In this document: positions 8,086 through 16,715 of the stretch, piece after piece
Numbering within the stretch: the stretch's first letter is position 1
Layout: each line of letters opens with the position of its first letter
NCBI GenBank assembly: GCA_033763975.1
Contig: JANRJM010000017.1
Coordinates: forward strand, 186,001 to 250,000
Source: Planctomycetota bacterium
GTDB lineage: Bacteria > Planctomycetota > Phycisphaerae > Phycisphaerales > UBA1924
Direction of reading: 5' to 3'
DNA length: 64,000 bases
Translations under genes and position numbers: made by a program
The notes under the pieces: generated by a model
Told to the model about the DNA's origin: nothing
The model's database searches: none
The model's input: the letters and a program-made list of their open reading frames with translations, nothing else

Positions 8086-9438
8086 CTACACCAGCAGCGT
8101 CGCGGGCTTCTCGAGCAGTTCCCTGACCGTCGCGAGGTACTGGGCGGCCATCGCCCCGTCGACCACGCGGTGGTCGCTGCTCATCGTCATGCTCATGACG
8201 TGCCCGACGACGACCTGACCCTTGCGCACCACCGGGCGTTCCATCGCCGCGCCCACCGCGAGGATCGCGACGTTGGGCGGGTTGATGATCGCGGTGAAGT
8301 GCGAGACGCCGAACATGCCGAGGTTCGAGATCGTGAACGTGGTGTCGCTCATCTCGTCGGGCGCCAGGCCCTTGGTGCGGGCCTTCTCGCTCAGGCGCTT
8401 GCTCTCGCCCGAGATCTGGCGAAGCCCGATGGAATCGGCCTTCCGCACCGTGCCCACGACCAGCCCGCCCCCGCGCTCCATCGGCAGGGCGATCGCGATG
8501 CCGACGTTGACGTCGGCCAACTTCTGGATGGCCGCCTGCCCGTTCTGCATCACCCAGCGGCTGTTCACGAACGGGTGCTGGTGCATCGCCAGCGCACACG
8601 CACGCACCAGGAAATCGTTCACGCTCAGCTTCACGCCCTGGCTCTCGAGCTGCTCGTTGAGCTGTGCGCGAAGCGTGAGCAGCGCGTCCATGTCCACCTC
8701 GACCGTCACCTGGTAGTGCGGGATGGTGGTCTTGCTCTCCACGAGGCGCTCGGCGATCACCCGGCGCATGTTCGACAGCGGGACCAGTTCGCCCGAGAGC
8801 CCCGCGCCGGGCGCCGTCGGCGGGCCCTGGGGCGCGGTCGCCGGTGCGCTCTTCGCGCCGGTGGCCGGCGGCGGCGCCGCGCGGTCGTCGGCACGGGCGG
8901 GGGCGCTCGCGCCCTGCCCGATGGCGTCCTCGACGTCCTTGCGGACGATGCGGCCTCCCGGGCCGCTGCCACGCACGCGGGCAAGGTCGACCCCGCTCTC
9001 CGCCGCGACCTTGCGCGCGAGGGGCGAGGCGAAGATCCGCTCGCGCGGCGTGTCGTGCGGCGCGTGCTGGCCGTTGGAAGGCGCGGCGGGAGCGCCGTGG
9101 GACGGTGCGTCGCTCGGGGCCTGCGCGGGCGCGTCGTTCTGTGCGGGGGCCGCGGCGGCGCCCTTGCCGGCTCCGGCCTTCACCGTGTTCACGTCCTCGC
9201 CCTTCGACGCGAGCACCATGATGAGCGTGCCGACGGGCACCTGCTGCCCTGCGGCGACGGCGAGCGACGCGACGGTGCCGTCGTCGAACGTCTGGAGCTC
9301 CATGGTCGCCTTGTCGGTCTCGATGTCGGCGATGACATCACCGGACTTGACCTGCTGCCCTTCCTTCACGTTCCACTTGACGATGGTGCCCTGCTGCATG
9401 GTGTCGGACAGGCGAGGCATGGTCACGGTGATCGGCAT
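8086..9438 (-). CDS. pdhC: Dihydrolipoamide acetyltransferase, E2 of pyruvate dehydrogenase
   Basis: A 450-residue E2 subunit that transfers acetyl groups from lipoyl-lysine to CoA. The domain order is: one lipoyl domain at the N-terminus with the modified Lys43 in DIETDKATMELQ; an Ala/Pro-rich linker; the peripheral subunit-binding domain with F-A-S-P-L-A-R-K and G-S-G-P-G-G-R-I; a second linker; and the catalytic core ending in SDHRVVDGA, with His423 and the DHRxxDG motif. The start is taken at the ATG giving MPITVTMPRLSDTM, the conserved lipoyl-domain opening; an upstream in-frame extension is Arg-rich and unlike the family. The E1-beta gene lies 1.1 kb upstream on the same strand, separated by a secreted-protein gene. 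No E1-alpha or E3 gene is in the window. Confidence 0.95.
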   Translation of the reverse strand: MPITVTMPRLSDTMQQGTIVKWNVKEGQQVKSGDVIADIETDKATMELQTFDDGTVASLAVAAGQQVPVGTLIMVLASKGEDVNTVKAGAGKGAAAAPAQNDAPAQAPSDAPSHGAPAAPSNGQHAPHDTPRERIFASPLARKVAAESGVDLARVRGSGPGGRIVRKDVEDAIGQGASAPARADDRAAPPPATGAKSAPATAPQGPPTAPGAGLSGELVPLSNMRRVIAERLVESKTTIPHYQVTVEVDMDALLTLRAQLNEQLESQGVKLSVNDFLVRACALAMHQHPFVNSRWVMQNGQAAIQKLADVNVGIAIALPMERGGGLVVGTVRKADSIGLRQISGESKRLSEKARTKGLAPDEMSDTTFTISNLGMFGVSHFTAIINPPNVAILAVGAAMERPVVRKGQVVVGHVMSMTMSSDHRVVDGAMAAQYLATVRELLEKPATLLV

Positions 9439-9534
9439 TCGCGGGCTCCGTCGGGTGCGGTCGATGATACGCGGGCGCATCGCGACGACGACGGCACAGG
9501 GCCGCACGCCGCGGGGCCGGCGGATGCGTGGGGA

Positions 9535-10458
9535 TCAGCGCCGGCGGCGCGCCGCGTGCAGGAGCGCGAGGCCCAGCATCGCCGCCGGGCCGGGCGCGGG
9601 CACGACACCGATGAACTGATCCAGCGAGCGCGTCACCTCGCGGAGCGTGATCATCGTCGCCTGCGTGCCCACCCCGACGTTGAGCTGGCTGCCGACGTGC
9701 ACGTGCCCGGACATCACCATCCGGAACGGATCGCTCGGGTCGTTGTGCGCGTCGCGGTGCCGGGCGGCCAGGTACGGCAGGTAGCCGGACAGGAACGCCC
9801 CGCCGTAGTCGAACGTGTCGGGGGTCGCCGGGTTGTACGCCGGGATGAACGGGTTGATCTGGCTCGCGGGAAGGGCCGCGGCGACGGCGTCGCGGATCGC
9901 GGTCATCGGCAGGGTCGACACCCGCACGTCGCCGATGGGGATGCCCGCCAGCGCCTCGGTGGGGTACCGGTTGCCGAAGTAGTCCTGCGTGTAGGTGGGG
10001 ATCGTGCGCCCGGGCACTTGCGCCTCGCCCGGCAGACGGAACCGCTGGTACGCCGGCTCCATCTCCCAGCCGATCGTCGTGTTGGCGCGGCTGAAGGACA
10101 CCACCGCGACGGGCCTGAGCTCGTCGATCAGGCGGGCGAGGTCCGCGGCGGTGTCCTGGTAGTCGACCTCGAAGTCACCGGTGCCGCGCGGGTTGGTGCC
10201 CGTGCCGCCCGGGAACTCGGGGAAGTACGCCTTGATGTCGTACCCGCGTCCTTCCCAGTTCGAGCCGATCCACGAGCCGGGGTTCTGCGCGGGGTTCGGG
10301 CTGAAGGGGCGCAGCATCTCGTTGGTCGGGGGCCAGTAGCCGGTCACGAGGATGGTGCGCCGTTCGGCGCCCCAACTGGGCGCTTCGATCGCGTGGGGGC
10401 CTTGCGCCGCGGCGCTCGCGGAGCACACAACGGTGGCGAACAGGAACGCTCGGCGCAT
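9535..10458 (-). CDS. Secreted PEP-CTERM-like protein resembling peptidase C15
   Basis: 307 residues with a signal peptide (cleaved near A-S-A-A-A-Q) and a sorting tail: PAPGPAAM, a short hydrophobic stretch, then ARRRR. This is the PEP-CTERM layout read by exosortase systems. The body resembles pyroglutamyl peptidase I in several blocks: an early T-I-L-V-T-G-Y strand, then V-S-T-L-P-M-x-A-I-R-D-A, then G-G-A-F-L-S-G-Y-L-P-Y, where the family has its catalytic Cys followed by Asn-His, and a later G-H-V-H-V-G. In my alignment the nucleophilic Cys is a Ser here, so activity may be lost or changed. The fold assignment is by eye and tentative. It lies between the E1-beta and E2 genes with no evident functional link to them. 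Confidence 0.6.
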   Translation of the reverse strand: MRRAFLFATVVCSASAAAQGPHAIEAPSWGAERRTILVTGYWPPTNEMLRPFSPNPAQNPGSWIGSNWEGRGYDIKAYFPEFPGGTGTNPRGTGDFEVDYQDTAADLARLIDELRPVAVVSFSRANTTIGWEMEPAYQRFRLPGEAQVPGRTIPTYTQDYFGNRYPTEALAGIPIGDVRVSTLPMTAIRDAVAAALPASQINPFIPAYNPATPDTFDYGGAFLSGYLPYLAARHRDAHNDPSDPFRMVMSGHVHVGSQLNVGVGTQATMITLREVTRSLDQFIGVVPAPGPAAMLGLALLHAARRRR

Positions 10459-10532
10459 GGCGGAAGGTCTCCCTGGCTGCGAAAGTCTCTGCCGGCACAG
10501 AGGATACACGCCTCGTCAAGCCCCCGGGCCGA

Positions 10533-11579
10533 TCACCCGACCACGCGGCGCACCGCCGCCATGATCTTGTCCTTGTTCGGCAGGTAGGCGTATTCGAGGT
10601 TCTTGGCGTAGGGCGTGGGCACGTCCTCGGTGTTGACGCGGACGGGCGGGTGGTCGAGCCAGTCGAAGCAGCGTTCGCAGACCTGGGTCACGACCTCGCT
10701 GGCGACGCTGGCGAAGGGCCACGACTGATCAACGACGACGATGCGCCCGGTCTTCTTGACGCTGGCGATGATCGAGTCGATGTCGAGCGGCCGGATGGTG
10801 CGCATGTCGAGAACGTCGGCTTCGATGCCGTCCTTCGCGAGTTCCTCGGCGGCCTCCATGCAGAAGTGCACCGGGCGCCCGAACGAGACCAGGGTGCAGT
10901 GCTCGCCCTCGCGCGCCAGGCGCGCCTGGCCGAAGGGGATGTAGTACTCCTCGGCGGGGACGTGGGCCTTGTCGCCGAGCATGCGCTCGCTCTCGAGGAA
11001 GAAGACCGGGTCCATCTCGCGCAGGGCGGTCTTGAGCAGGCCCTTGGCGTCGTAGGGGTTGCTGGGGATGACGATCTTGACGCCCGGCACGTTGCTGTAG
11101 AGCCCCTCGACGCACCAGGAGTGCGTGGAGCCCAACTGCCCGCCCGCGCCGTCGTTCCCGCGGAAGACGACCGGGCAGCCCCACTGCCCGCCGCTCATGT
11201 ACAGCATCTTCGGCACGTTGTTCAGGATCTGGTCCGCCGCGACGAGCGAGAACGACCACGACATGAACTCGATCACGGGCTTGAGCCCGTACATGGCGGC
11301 CCCCACCGCCAGCCCCGCGAAGCCGTTCTCGCTGATGGGCGCATCGATGATCCGCAGGGGCCCGAACTCGTCGAGCATCCCCTGGCTCACCTTGTACGCG
11401 CCGTTGTACTGCGCGACCTCTTCGCCCATCAGGAACATGCGCGGGTCACGCCGCATCTCCTCGCTCAGCGCCTCGCGCAGCGCTTCGCGGAACTGGATCA
11501 CGCGATCGCCCTCGCGCGGCGGCAACTCGCCGAACTCGGGCAACTGGATGGGAGGCAACTCAATCTTGGCGGTGGTCAT
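10533..11579 (-). CDS. pdhB: Pyruvate dehydrogenase E1 component, beta subunit
   Basis: A 348-residue transketolase-like beta subunit. It opens with the family's F-R-E-A-L-R-E-A-L-S-E-E-M and F-L-M-G-E-E-V-A-Q-Y-N-G-A-Y-K-V-S-Q-G, the region that contributes the glutamate activating thiamine diphosphate. It continues with I-D-A-P-I-S-E-N-G-F-A-G and ends with the transketolase C-terminal domain (V-V-V-D-Q-S-W-P-F-A). With E1-alpha it decarboxylates pyruvate and acetylates the E2 lipoyl group. I chose the ATG at 11577-11579; an upstream ATG would add 15 residues. The usual E1-alpha neighbour is absent: the gene upstream is divergent and unrelated. Confidence 0.95.
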   Translation of the reverse strand: MTTAKIELPPIQLPEFGELPPREGDRVIQFREALREALSEEMRRDPRMFLMGEEVAQYNGAYKVSQGMLDEFGPLRIIDAPISENGFAGLAVGAAMYGLKPVIEFMSWSFSLVAADQILNNVPKMLYMSGGQWGCPVVFRGNDGAGGQLGSTHSWCVEGLYSNVPGVKIVIPSNPYDAKGLLKTALREMDPVFFLESERMLGDKAHVPAEEYYIPFGQARLAREGEHCTLVSFGRPVHFCMEAAEELAKDGIEADVLDMRTIRPLDIDSIIASVKKTGRIVVVDQSWPFASVASEVVTQVCERCFDWLDHPPVRVNTEDVPTPYAKNLEYAYLPNKDKIMAAVRRVVG

Positions 11580-11823
11580 GCGCGGTGGTATCCGGAAAAT
11601 GTTCGGTATTCGTGCGTCCCTCATGCTAGCCCGTGCGCCGCCCGCTTGGCGCCCCCCGCGCCCGCGCGTCCGCGTGCACGTCCCATACTCCGCGCCCGCG
11701 CGCGAGTTGCGCGGCGCGGGGCGGGTTATTCCGTGTGTGCGGCTTGCACCGCGTGGAGGGCGTGTCATGGTGGTACGGGGCCGCCGCTGCGTGTCGGGGC
11801 CCCTCCACCTCCGGGGGAACGCC

Positions 11824-12384
11824 ATGCTCGAAGTGCTCGCCATCGCCGCCGCCGTCCACGCCATGCAGCCCGTGCAGCCCGGGTACCTGAACCGCTACCA
11901 GGGCACGCGGAACATCGCCGGGTGCCCGATCGTGCCGGAGATCAACGGGCGCGTGTGGGAGAGCGATCACGCCGGGCACGACACGTGCGAGACGCCCGGG
12001 GCCGCCGCGTACGGCGCGCACGACGACGGCCAGACGGTGTACGCCCGGGTCGGCGAACTGACGATCGGCATCAGCCCGTGGCAGCGCTGGAACGACGAGT
12101 CGTTCCCGATGCACGAGGCCGCCCGTCAGCAGTGGCTGAAGGAGCAGGGCTACACCGGGGGCGTGCGGACGTTCGTGAACGACCTGTCGCACGCCGAGGG
12201 TCACGTGACGCAGCCGCGCGAGATCCGCCCGCACTTCATCATCCCCGTGCCGGAAGACGCGGTCCGCTTCCGCTCGCGGATGGAAGTGAACGCCGAGCAG
12301 GTGCGCAAGGCCCTGCACCGTCTGGGCGCGATGCGCGTCGCGACGACCGTGGTGCGCACGGGCGGCGTGGCCGACGCGCGGTAG
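11824..12384 (+). CDS. Hypothetical protein
   Basis: 186 residues from ATG 11824, preceded by GGGGGAAC at good spacing. The first 15 residues (MLEVLAIAAAVHAMQ) are mildly hydrophobic and could be a weak signal peptide or just a helix. The rest is soluble and well mixed, with two cysteines (C-P-I-V-P-E, T-C-E-T-P) and several Trp/His residues, so it looks like a folded domain. I recognise no family. It is divergent from the E1-beta gene, sharing a 244-base intergenic region, and lies 20 bases before xseA, so it could share a transcript with the exonuclease genes. Confidence 0.65.
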   Translation: MLEVLAIAAAVHAMQPVQPGYLNRYQGTRNIAGCPIVPEINGRVWESDHAGHDTCETPGAAAYGAHDDGQTVYARVGELTIGISPWQRWNDESFPMHEAARQQWLKEQGYTGGVRTFVNDLSHAEGHVTQPREIRPHFIIPVPEDAVRFRSRMEVNAEQVRKALHRLGAMRVATTVVRTGGVADAR

Positions 12385-12404
12385 CCTCGCCCTAGCATCG
12401 GGCG

Positions 12405-13928
12405 GTGTCCCGACTGCCGTTCGATCCCGCGAAGATGCAGGGGCCCGCAACGCCCGCGCCGCAGCCCGCGCCGGCGCCGGCGGGCGTGTCTCCGCCGCTC
12501 ACCGTCTCGCAGTTGTGCGCGCGCGTGAAGGGCGCGCTCGACGCCGGTTTCCCGGCCTCGGTGCGCGTCGCGGGCGAGGTCAGCGGGTTCTCGGATCGCA
12601 CGCACTGGTACTTCGCGCTCAAGGACGCCGAGGGGCTCATCAACTGCGTGATGTTCGCGTCGGCGTCTCGCCGGGCGGGCTTCACGCCCGCGACCGGAAC
12701 GCAAGTGGTCGCGACAGGCCGGGTGGACTTCTACGCCCCCGCGGGCAAGGTCACGCTGCTGGTCGAGAAGTTGGAGCCCGTCGGCGCGGGCGCCCGCGAG
12801 GTGGCCTTCCGGGCGCTCGTGGACGAGGCCCGCGCGCTGGGCTGGCTCGACCCATCCCGCAAGCGCGCGCTGCCGATCATGCCGCGGCGGGTGGGCATCG
12901 TGACCAGCGCGACCGGGGCCGCCTTGCAGGACGTGCTCGTCACCATGCGCCGGCGGTGCGCGGGCGTCGAGGTGCTGGTGCTCGACATCCGGGTGCAGGG
13001 CGAGCGGGCGGCGCCAGAGGCGGCCCGCGCGATCGATTACCTCGGACGCGAGGCGGTGCGACTCGGGCTCGATGCCCTGCTGGTGACGCGGGGCGGGGGC
13101 TCGCCGGATGACCTCTGGGCGTTCAACGAGCGCGTGGTCGCGGACGCGATCGTGAAGTGCCCGATCCCGGTTGTCGCGGCGATCGGGCACGAGACCGACA
13201 CGACGCTCGCCGAACTCGTCGCCGACGAGCGCGCCGCCACGCCCACGCAGGCGGCGATGCGCCTGACGCCCGACGCGGGGGCGCTCGGGCGCGAGGTGCG
13301 GGCGATCTCTTCGCGCCTGACGCTGCTCGCGGGGCGCGTGCTCTCCAACGAGCGGACGCGCGTGCGCCACGCGGCGCAGTCGCTCGGCACCGGAGCCCGC
13401 GCGGGGCTGCTGCGCCGGGCGGCGCGCCTCGATGATCTGGGCGCCCGCCTCGCCCGCCGTTCCCCCGCGGCGACCCAGGCCCGGGCGCTCGCCCGCGTCG
13501 ACGCCGCCCTGCGTGCGCTCGGCGGGGCCGCCCGCGAGGCGCTCGCCCGGGCGAACTGCGAGCGCACGCTGGGCCTGCTCGAGGACGCGATCGACCGCCG
13601 GCTCGAGCGCGCCGCCGACACGCTCGACCGCACGAGCCGGCACCTGGAGGGCGTCGGCCCGCTCCGCGTGCTGGAGCGCGGGTACTCCGTGACCATGACC
13701 GGCGACGGGCGCGTGGTGCGGGCGCCGTCGGACGTGCAGATGGGCGCCCCGCTGCTCACCCGGGTGGCGCAGGGCGTGGTGCGGTCGGTGGTGCTGGACG
13801 CGTCGGCCCCGCCGCCGATGGCGCCGGCGCCCGCCGCGCCCCGGCGTTCGCGTCGCGGGCGAAAGGCGTCTCCGACAGACGGCCCCGGGCTGTTCGAGAG
13901 CGCCCCCCTGTCCGATCCCGCGCCGTAG
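12405..13928 (+). CDS. xseA: Exodeoxyribonuclease VII large subunit
   Basis: A 507-residue catalytic subunit of the single-strand exonuclease. The N-terminal OB-fold domain (about 20-120) contains R-V-A-G-E-V-S-G-F and H-W-Y-F-A-L-K-D. The nuclease core has P-R-R-V-G-I-V-T-S-A-T-G-A-A, then R-G-G-G-S-P-D-D-L-W-A-F-N and A-A-I-G-H-E-T-D-T-T-L, all family hallmarks. A long helical arm follows, and then V-L-E-R-G-Y-S-V near the C-terminus. The protein ends in a basic Pro/Ala-rich tail. GTG 12405 is the start that places the OB fold at the usual distance. The small subunit gene follows after 23 bases, so the pair is an operon. Confidence 0.95.
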   Translation: MSRLPFDPAKMQGPATPAPQPAPAPAGVSPPLTVSQLCARVKGALDAGFPASVRVAGEVSGFSDRTHWYFALKDAEGLINCVMFASASRRAGFTPATGTQVVATGRVDFYAPAGKVTLLVEKLEPVGAGAREVAFRALVDEARALGWLDPSRKRALPIMPRRVGIVTSATGAALQDVLVTMRRRCAGVEVLVLDIRVQGERAAPEAARAIDYLGREAVRLGLDALLVTRGGGSPDDLWAFNERVVADAIVKCPIPVVAAIGHETDTTLAELVADERAATPTQAAMRLTPDAGALGREVRAISSRLTLLAGRVLSNERTRVRHAAQSLGTGARAGLLRRAARLDDLGARLARRSPAATQARALARVDAALRALGGAAREALARANCERTLGLLEDAIDRRLERAADTLDRTSRHLEGVGPLRVLERGYSVTMTGDGRVVRAPSDVQMGAPLLTRVAQGVVRSVVLDASAPPPMAPAPAAPRRSRRGRKASPTDGPGLFESAPLSDPAP

Positions 13929-13951
13929 GCGGGCGCTACGCTGGGCGCGTC

Positions 13952-14242
13952 GTGGCACCCCCGAAGAAATCCGGTCCGGGCGCGGCGTCAGAGCCCGAGG
14001 GCAGCGGCGCCCCCGCGCCCACGTACGAACAGGCGATCGCTCGCCTGGAGGACATCGTGCGCCGTATCGAATCCGGCGAGGCCGGGCTGGAAGAGTCCAT
14101 CCGCCTGTACGAGGAGGGCGTGGCGCTGGGGCAGCGATGCCGCGAGATCCTGGCGCGGGCCGAGCAGCGGGTCGAGCAGGTGTCGCGCGAGGCGGCCGGC
14201 CTCGACAGCCCGCCCGCGCCGGGCGCCGAGGGCGGGGCATGA
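13952..14242 (+). CDS. xseB: Exodeoxyribonuclease VII small subunit
   Basis: A 96-residue protein, helical, with the family core Y-E-Q-A-I-A-R-L-E-D-I-V-R-R-I-E-S-G-E-A-G-L-E-E-S-I-R-L-Y-E-E-G, split by natural turns. XseB binds along the helical arm of XseA and is needed for a stable enzyme. The N-terminal 25 residues are Pro/Ala/Gly-rich and the C-terminus is Ala/Gly-rich, both beyond the usual domain. The start is GTG 13952. Its stop overlaps the next gene's start as ATGA, so the prepilin peptidase is translationally coupled to it. Confidence 0.93.
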   Translation: MAPPKKSGPGAASEPEGSGAPAPTYEQAIARLEDIVRRIESGEAGLEESIRLYEEGVALGQRCREILARAEQRVEQVSREAAGLDSPPAPGAEGGA

Positions 14243-15654
14243 CCCACGCGACGCTGGGGGCTTCGGAGTGGATCTTGTGGGTGGCGCCGATCGTGACGGC
14301 GTTGTGGGTGGGCGCGTTCGGGGCCTGCGTGGGGTCGCTCGTCAACGTGCTGGTGTACCGCCTGCCGCTGGGGCTCGACGTGGTCGCTCCGACGTCCCGC
14401 TGCCCCAACTGCGAGACCAAGCTGACGTGGCGCGAGAACATCCCGATCTTCGGCTGGCTGATGCTGCGCGGGAAGTGCCGCTTCTGCCGCTCGCCCATCT
14501 CGCCCGAGTACCCGATCGTCGAGACGTTCACGGCGTGCCTGTGGATGCTCGTGTTCCTGGCGTTGTACGCCGAGCAGGGGCGGTTCCTGGGCGTGCCGGT
14601 CGGGGTGCTGGGGCCGACATGGGGCGATTCGGGGTTCGTCGCGACGTGGCCGAGTTTCGTCGTCGTCGTCGGGCTGTTCTCGTGCCTGATCGCGGTGACG
14701 CTGATCGACGCCCGGACCTTTCACATCCCCATGTCGCTCATGGTGTTTCCCGTGGTGCTGGGATTGCTGGCCCATGGCGGGCACGCGCTGTGGATCGAGT
14801 ACGGCGGGCGGGGCACGCTCCCGCGAACCTCGCCCGGCTGGACATGGACGATCCCCACGCCGTCCGCCGAGAGCTGGCGGCTGATCGGGGCGGCGTTCGG
14901 CGGGGCGATCGGGGTCGTGGTGTCGAACGTGCTGCTCGCTACGGGCGTGATCAAGCGGTCGTTCGCGGACTACGACGACTGGGTGAAAGCCGCCGAGGCC
15001 GAGGGCAAGGCGGCGGCGGCGGAGGGCGCCGGGGCGACACCGGACGCCGGCGTGCCGGCGCCGGGCCCGGATGGGGCGCCGACCGGCGGCGAGCCCGTGC
15101 CGGCCGACAGCCCGGAGATGTGGACCCGCTACCCGCACGCGCGCCGTGAGATGATCCGCGAGTTGGTCTTCCTGGGACCGATCGTCGCGCTGGCGTTGGC
15201 CGGGTCGCTGCTGGCGTACCGGCTGGCGGGCCCCTGGGCGTTCGACCCGGTGGAGTTCGTGGAGCGTCCGAGCGTGCAGGCGCCGCTGTGGGTGACGGTG
15301 CTCGCCGGGGTGTGCCTGGGGTACCTCGTCGGGGGCGGGGCGGTGTGGGCGATGCGCCTGTTCGGCAGCCTGGCGTTCGGGAAAGAGGCGATGGGGCTGG
15401 GCGACGTGCACCTGATGGCGGCGGTCGGCGCGTGCGTCGGGTGGATCGACTCGGTGCTGGGGCTGTTCGGGGCGGCGTTCGTCGGGCTGGCGTGGGCGAT
15501 CCTGGGGCGGGTGTTCTCCGGCGTGTTCCAGCGGCACATGCCGTTCGGGCCGTACCTGGCCATCGCGACCGTGCTGATCTGGTTCGCGAAGCCGTGGGTC
15601 AGCCAGGCGGTGGCGCTGCTGTCGCCGGCAAGGCCGGCGCTGACGATCCCGTAG
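14239..15654 (+). CDS. pilD: Prepilin peptidase (A24 family) with long central insertion
   Basis: A 471-residue inner-membrane aspartic protease and N-methylase that processes type IV pilin-like precursors. The N-terminal domain has the zinc-type cysteine pairs C55/C58 and C80/C83 and the opening G-S-L-V-N-V-L-V-Y-R-L-P. The two catalytic aspartates are Asp157 in LIDARTFHIP and Asp389 in GLGDVHLM. The family is normally about 260-290 residues; here roughly 170-200 extra residues lie between the two aspartates, including a charged Ala/Gly/Pro-rich stretch (about 245-300) and an additional membrane segment. The gene overlaps xseB by four bases. A likely substrate is the pilin-like protein at 30495-31253. 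Confidence 0.9.
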   Translation: MTHATLGASEWILWVAPIVTALWVGAFGACVGSLVNVLVYRLPLGLDVVAPTSRCPNCETKLTWRENIPIFGWLMLRGKCRFCRSPISPEYPIVETFTACLWMLVFLALYAEQGRFLGVPVGVLGPTWGDSGFVATWPSFVVVVGLFSCLIAVTLIDARTFHIPMSLMVFPVVLGLLAHGGHALWIEYGGRGTLPRTSPGWTWTIPTPSAESWRLIGAAFGGAIGVVVSNVLLATGVIKRSFADYDDWVKAAEAEGKAAAAEGAGATPDAGVPAPGPDGAPTGGEPVPADSPEMWTRYPHARREMIRELVFLGPIVALALAGSLLAYRLAGPWAFDPVEFVERPSVQAPLWVTVLAGVCLGYLVGGGAVWAMRLFGSLAFGKEAMGLGDVHLMAAVGACVGWIDSVLGLFGAAFVGLAWAILGRVFSGVFQRHMPFGPYLAIATVLIWFAKPWVSQAVALLSPARPALTIP

Positions 15655-15843
15655 CGGGGAGGCGTGGCGAGTGAGCGGGCGGAACGTTGTCAATTGCGCG
15701 CCGTTTTTACGCCGGGCGCGCACGGATCGTCGATACCCTTCGCGCGTCCGAGGCGGCGGGGTTCGCCCGGACGAAGTCGCACGCGGCGGCCGGCGCGGGA
15801 GCCGGAGGCGCGGCGGGGCCACCAGAAAATGGAAGGATCGAAC

Positions 15844-16482
15844 ATGATTCGGCGCGGAGGGATCGTGACGTCGCTGCTGCTGCTGGGTGGCGCCGTGCTG
15901 CTCGGTGGGTGCAACAAGTCGGGCAAGCAGATCGAGCTTGCGCAGCAGGAGGCCGCGGAACTCCGGGAGAAGAACGCGGCCCTGGAAGCGCAGCTCGGCG
16001 AGCGCAACACGCGGATCGCGGACCTGGAGGGTCGCCTGGCCGCCGCGACGGCGGCGCCGCCGCCGGTCGACACGGGGTGGGAACGCCCCGCGTCGGGGCG
16101 CTCGTCGCGCACGAGCGACGGGGGCGGGTCGTTCGACCGCAGCGGACGCGCGACGATCAGCGGCGACGTGCTGTTTGATTCCGGGCAGGTGACGATCAAG
16201 TCGTCGGCGCGGAGCCAGCTGGACCGGATCGCGGCGGACATCCAGCGTCAGTACGGGGATGCGGATGTTCGCGTCGAGGGGTACACGGACACCGACCCGA
16301 TCCGCAAGAGCAAGTGGGGTTCGAACGAGGCGCTGAGCCAGGCGCGGGCCGACGCGGTGCGGGATTACCTGATCCGCAAGGGCGTGTCGAGTTCGCGGAT
16401 CTCGTCGGTGGGCATGGGCTCGGCGAGCCCGAAGGCGACCAAGGCCGCCAGCCGGCGCGTCGAGGTCGTGATCCTGCGGTAA
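15844..16482 (+). CDS. OmpA-domain lipoprotein (Pal-like)
   Basis: A 212-residue lipoprotein. The signal peptide ends in the lipobox L-L-G-G-C, so Cys22 or thereabouts would be lipidated. A helical, coiled-coil-prone segment follows (about 30-65, L-A-Q-Q-E-A-A-E-L-R-E-K-N-A-A-L-E). Then comes a Ser/Gly linker and a C-terminal OmpA-like peptidoglycan-binding domain with D-V-L-F-D-S-G-Q, V-E-G-Y-T-D-T-D, L-S-Q-A-R-A-D-A-V-R and S-S-V-G-M-G-S. It should tether the envelope to peptidoglycan. The ATG at 15844 is chosen because the lipoprotein signal begins there. It is followed by a good terminator hairpin, so the transcript ends here. Confidence 0.88.
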   Translation: MIRRGGIVTSLLLLGGAVLLGGCNKSGKQIELAQQEAAELREKNAALEAQLGERNTRIADLEGRLAAATAAPPPVDTGWERPASGRSSRTSDGGGSFDRSGRATISGDVLFDSGQVTIKSSARSQLDRIAADIQRQYGDADVRVEGYTDTDPIRKSKWGSNEALSQARADAVRDYLIRKGVSSSRISSVGMGSASPKATKAASRRVEVVILR

Positions 16483-16531
16483 TCACCGTCGGAACGACCA
16501 ATCGCCGGCGGATACGACACGGTTCATTCAG

Positions 16532-16558
16532 CACCCCGGGGCTCTGACGCCCGGGGTG
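16532..16558 (+). terminator. Rho-independent terminator after the OmpA-like lipoprotein gene
   Basis: A perfect 9-bp GC-rich stem, CACCCCGGG with CCCGGGGTG, around a 9-base loop, followed by the T-rich TTGTATTT. It lies 50 bases past the stop at 16482. Confidence 0.75.
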
Positions 16559-16715
16559 TTGTATTTGGCGGTGACGTCGCCGATTGAATCCGGGCGGGAG
16601 GGGTGCTCGAAATGCTCGGCGTCGGGGGCCGCGGCGCGTCGCCGCGACGAAACCCCGAAGACCACGGCGGGAGGCGTCCGCGCCCGGATGCCCCGCCTAT
16701 CCGGAAAGGTGCAGC

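Noticed and set aside
16559-16715. Possible riboswitch before the fasciclin gene
   Set aside because: The region is GC-rich and can fold, but I could not match any conserved riboswitch core, and fasciclin genes are not known riboswitch targets.
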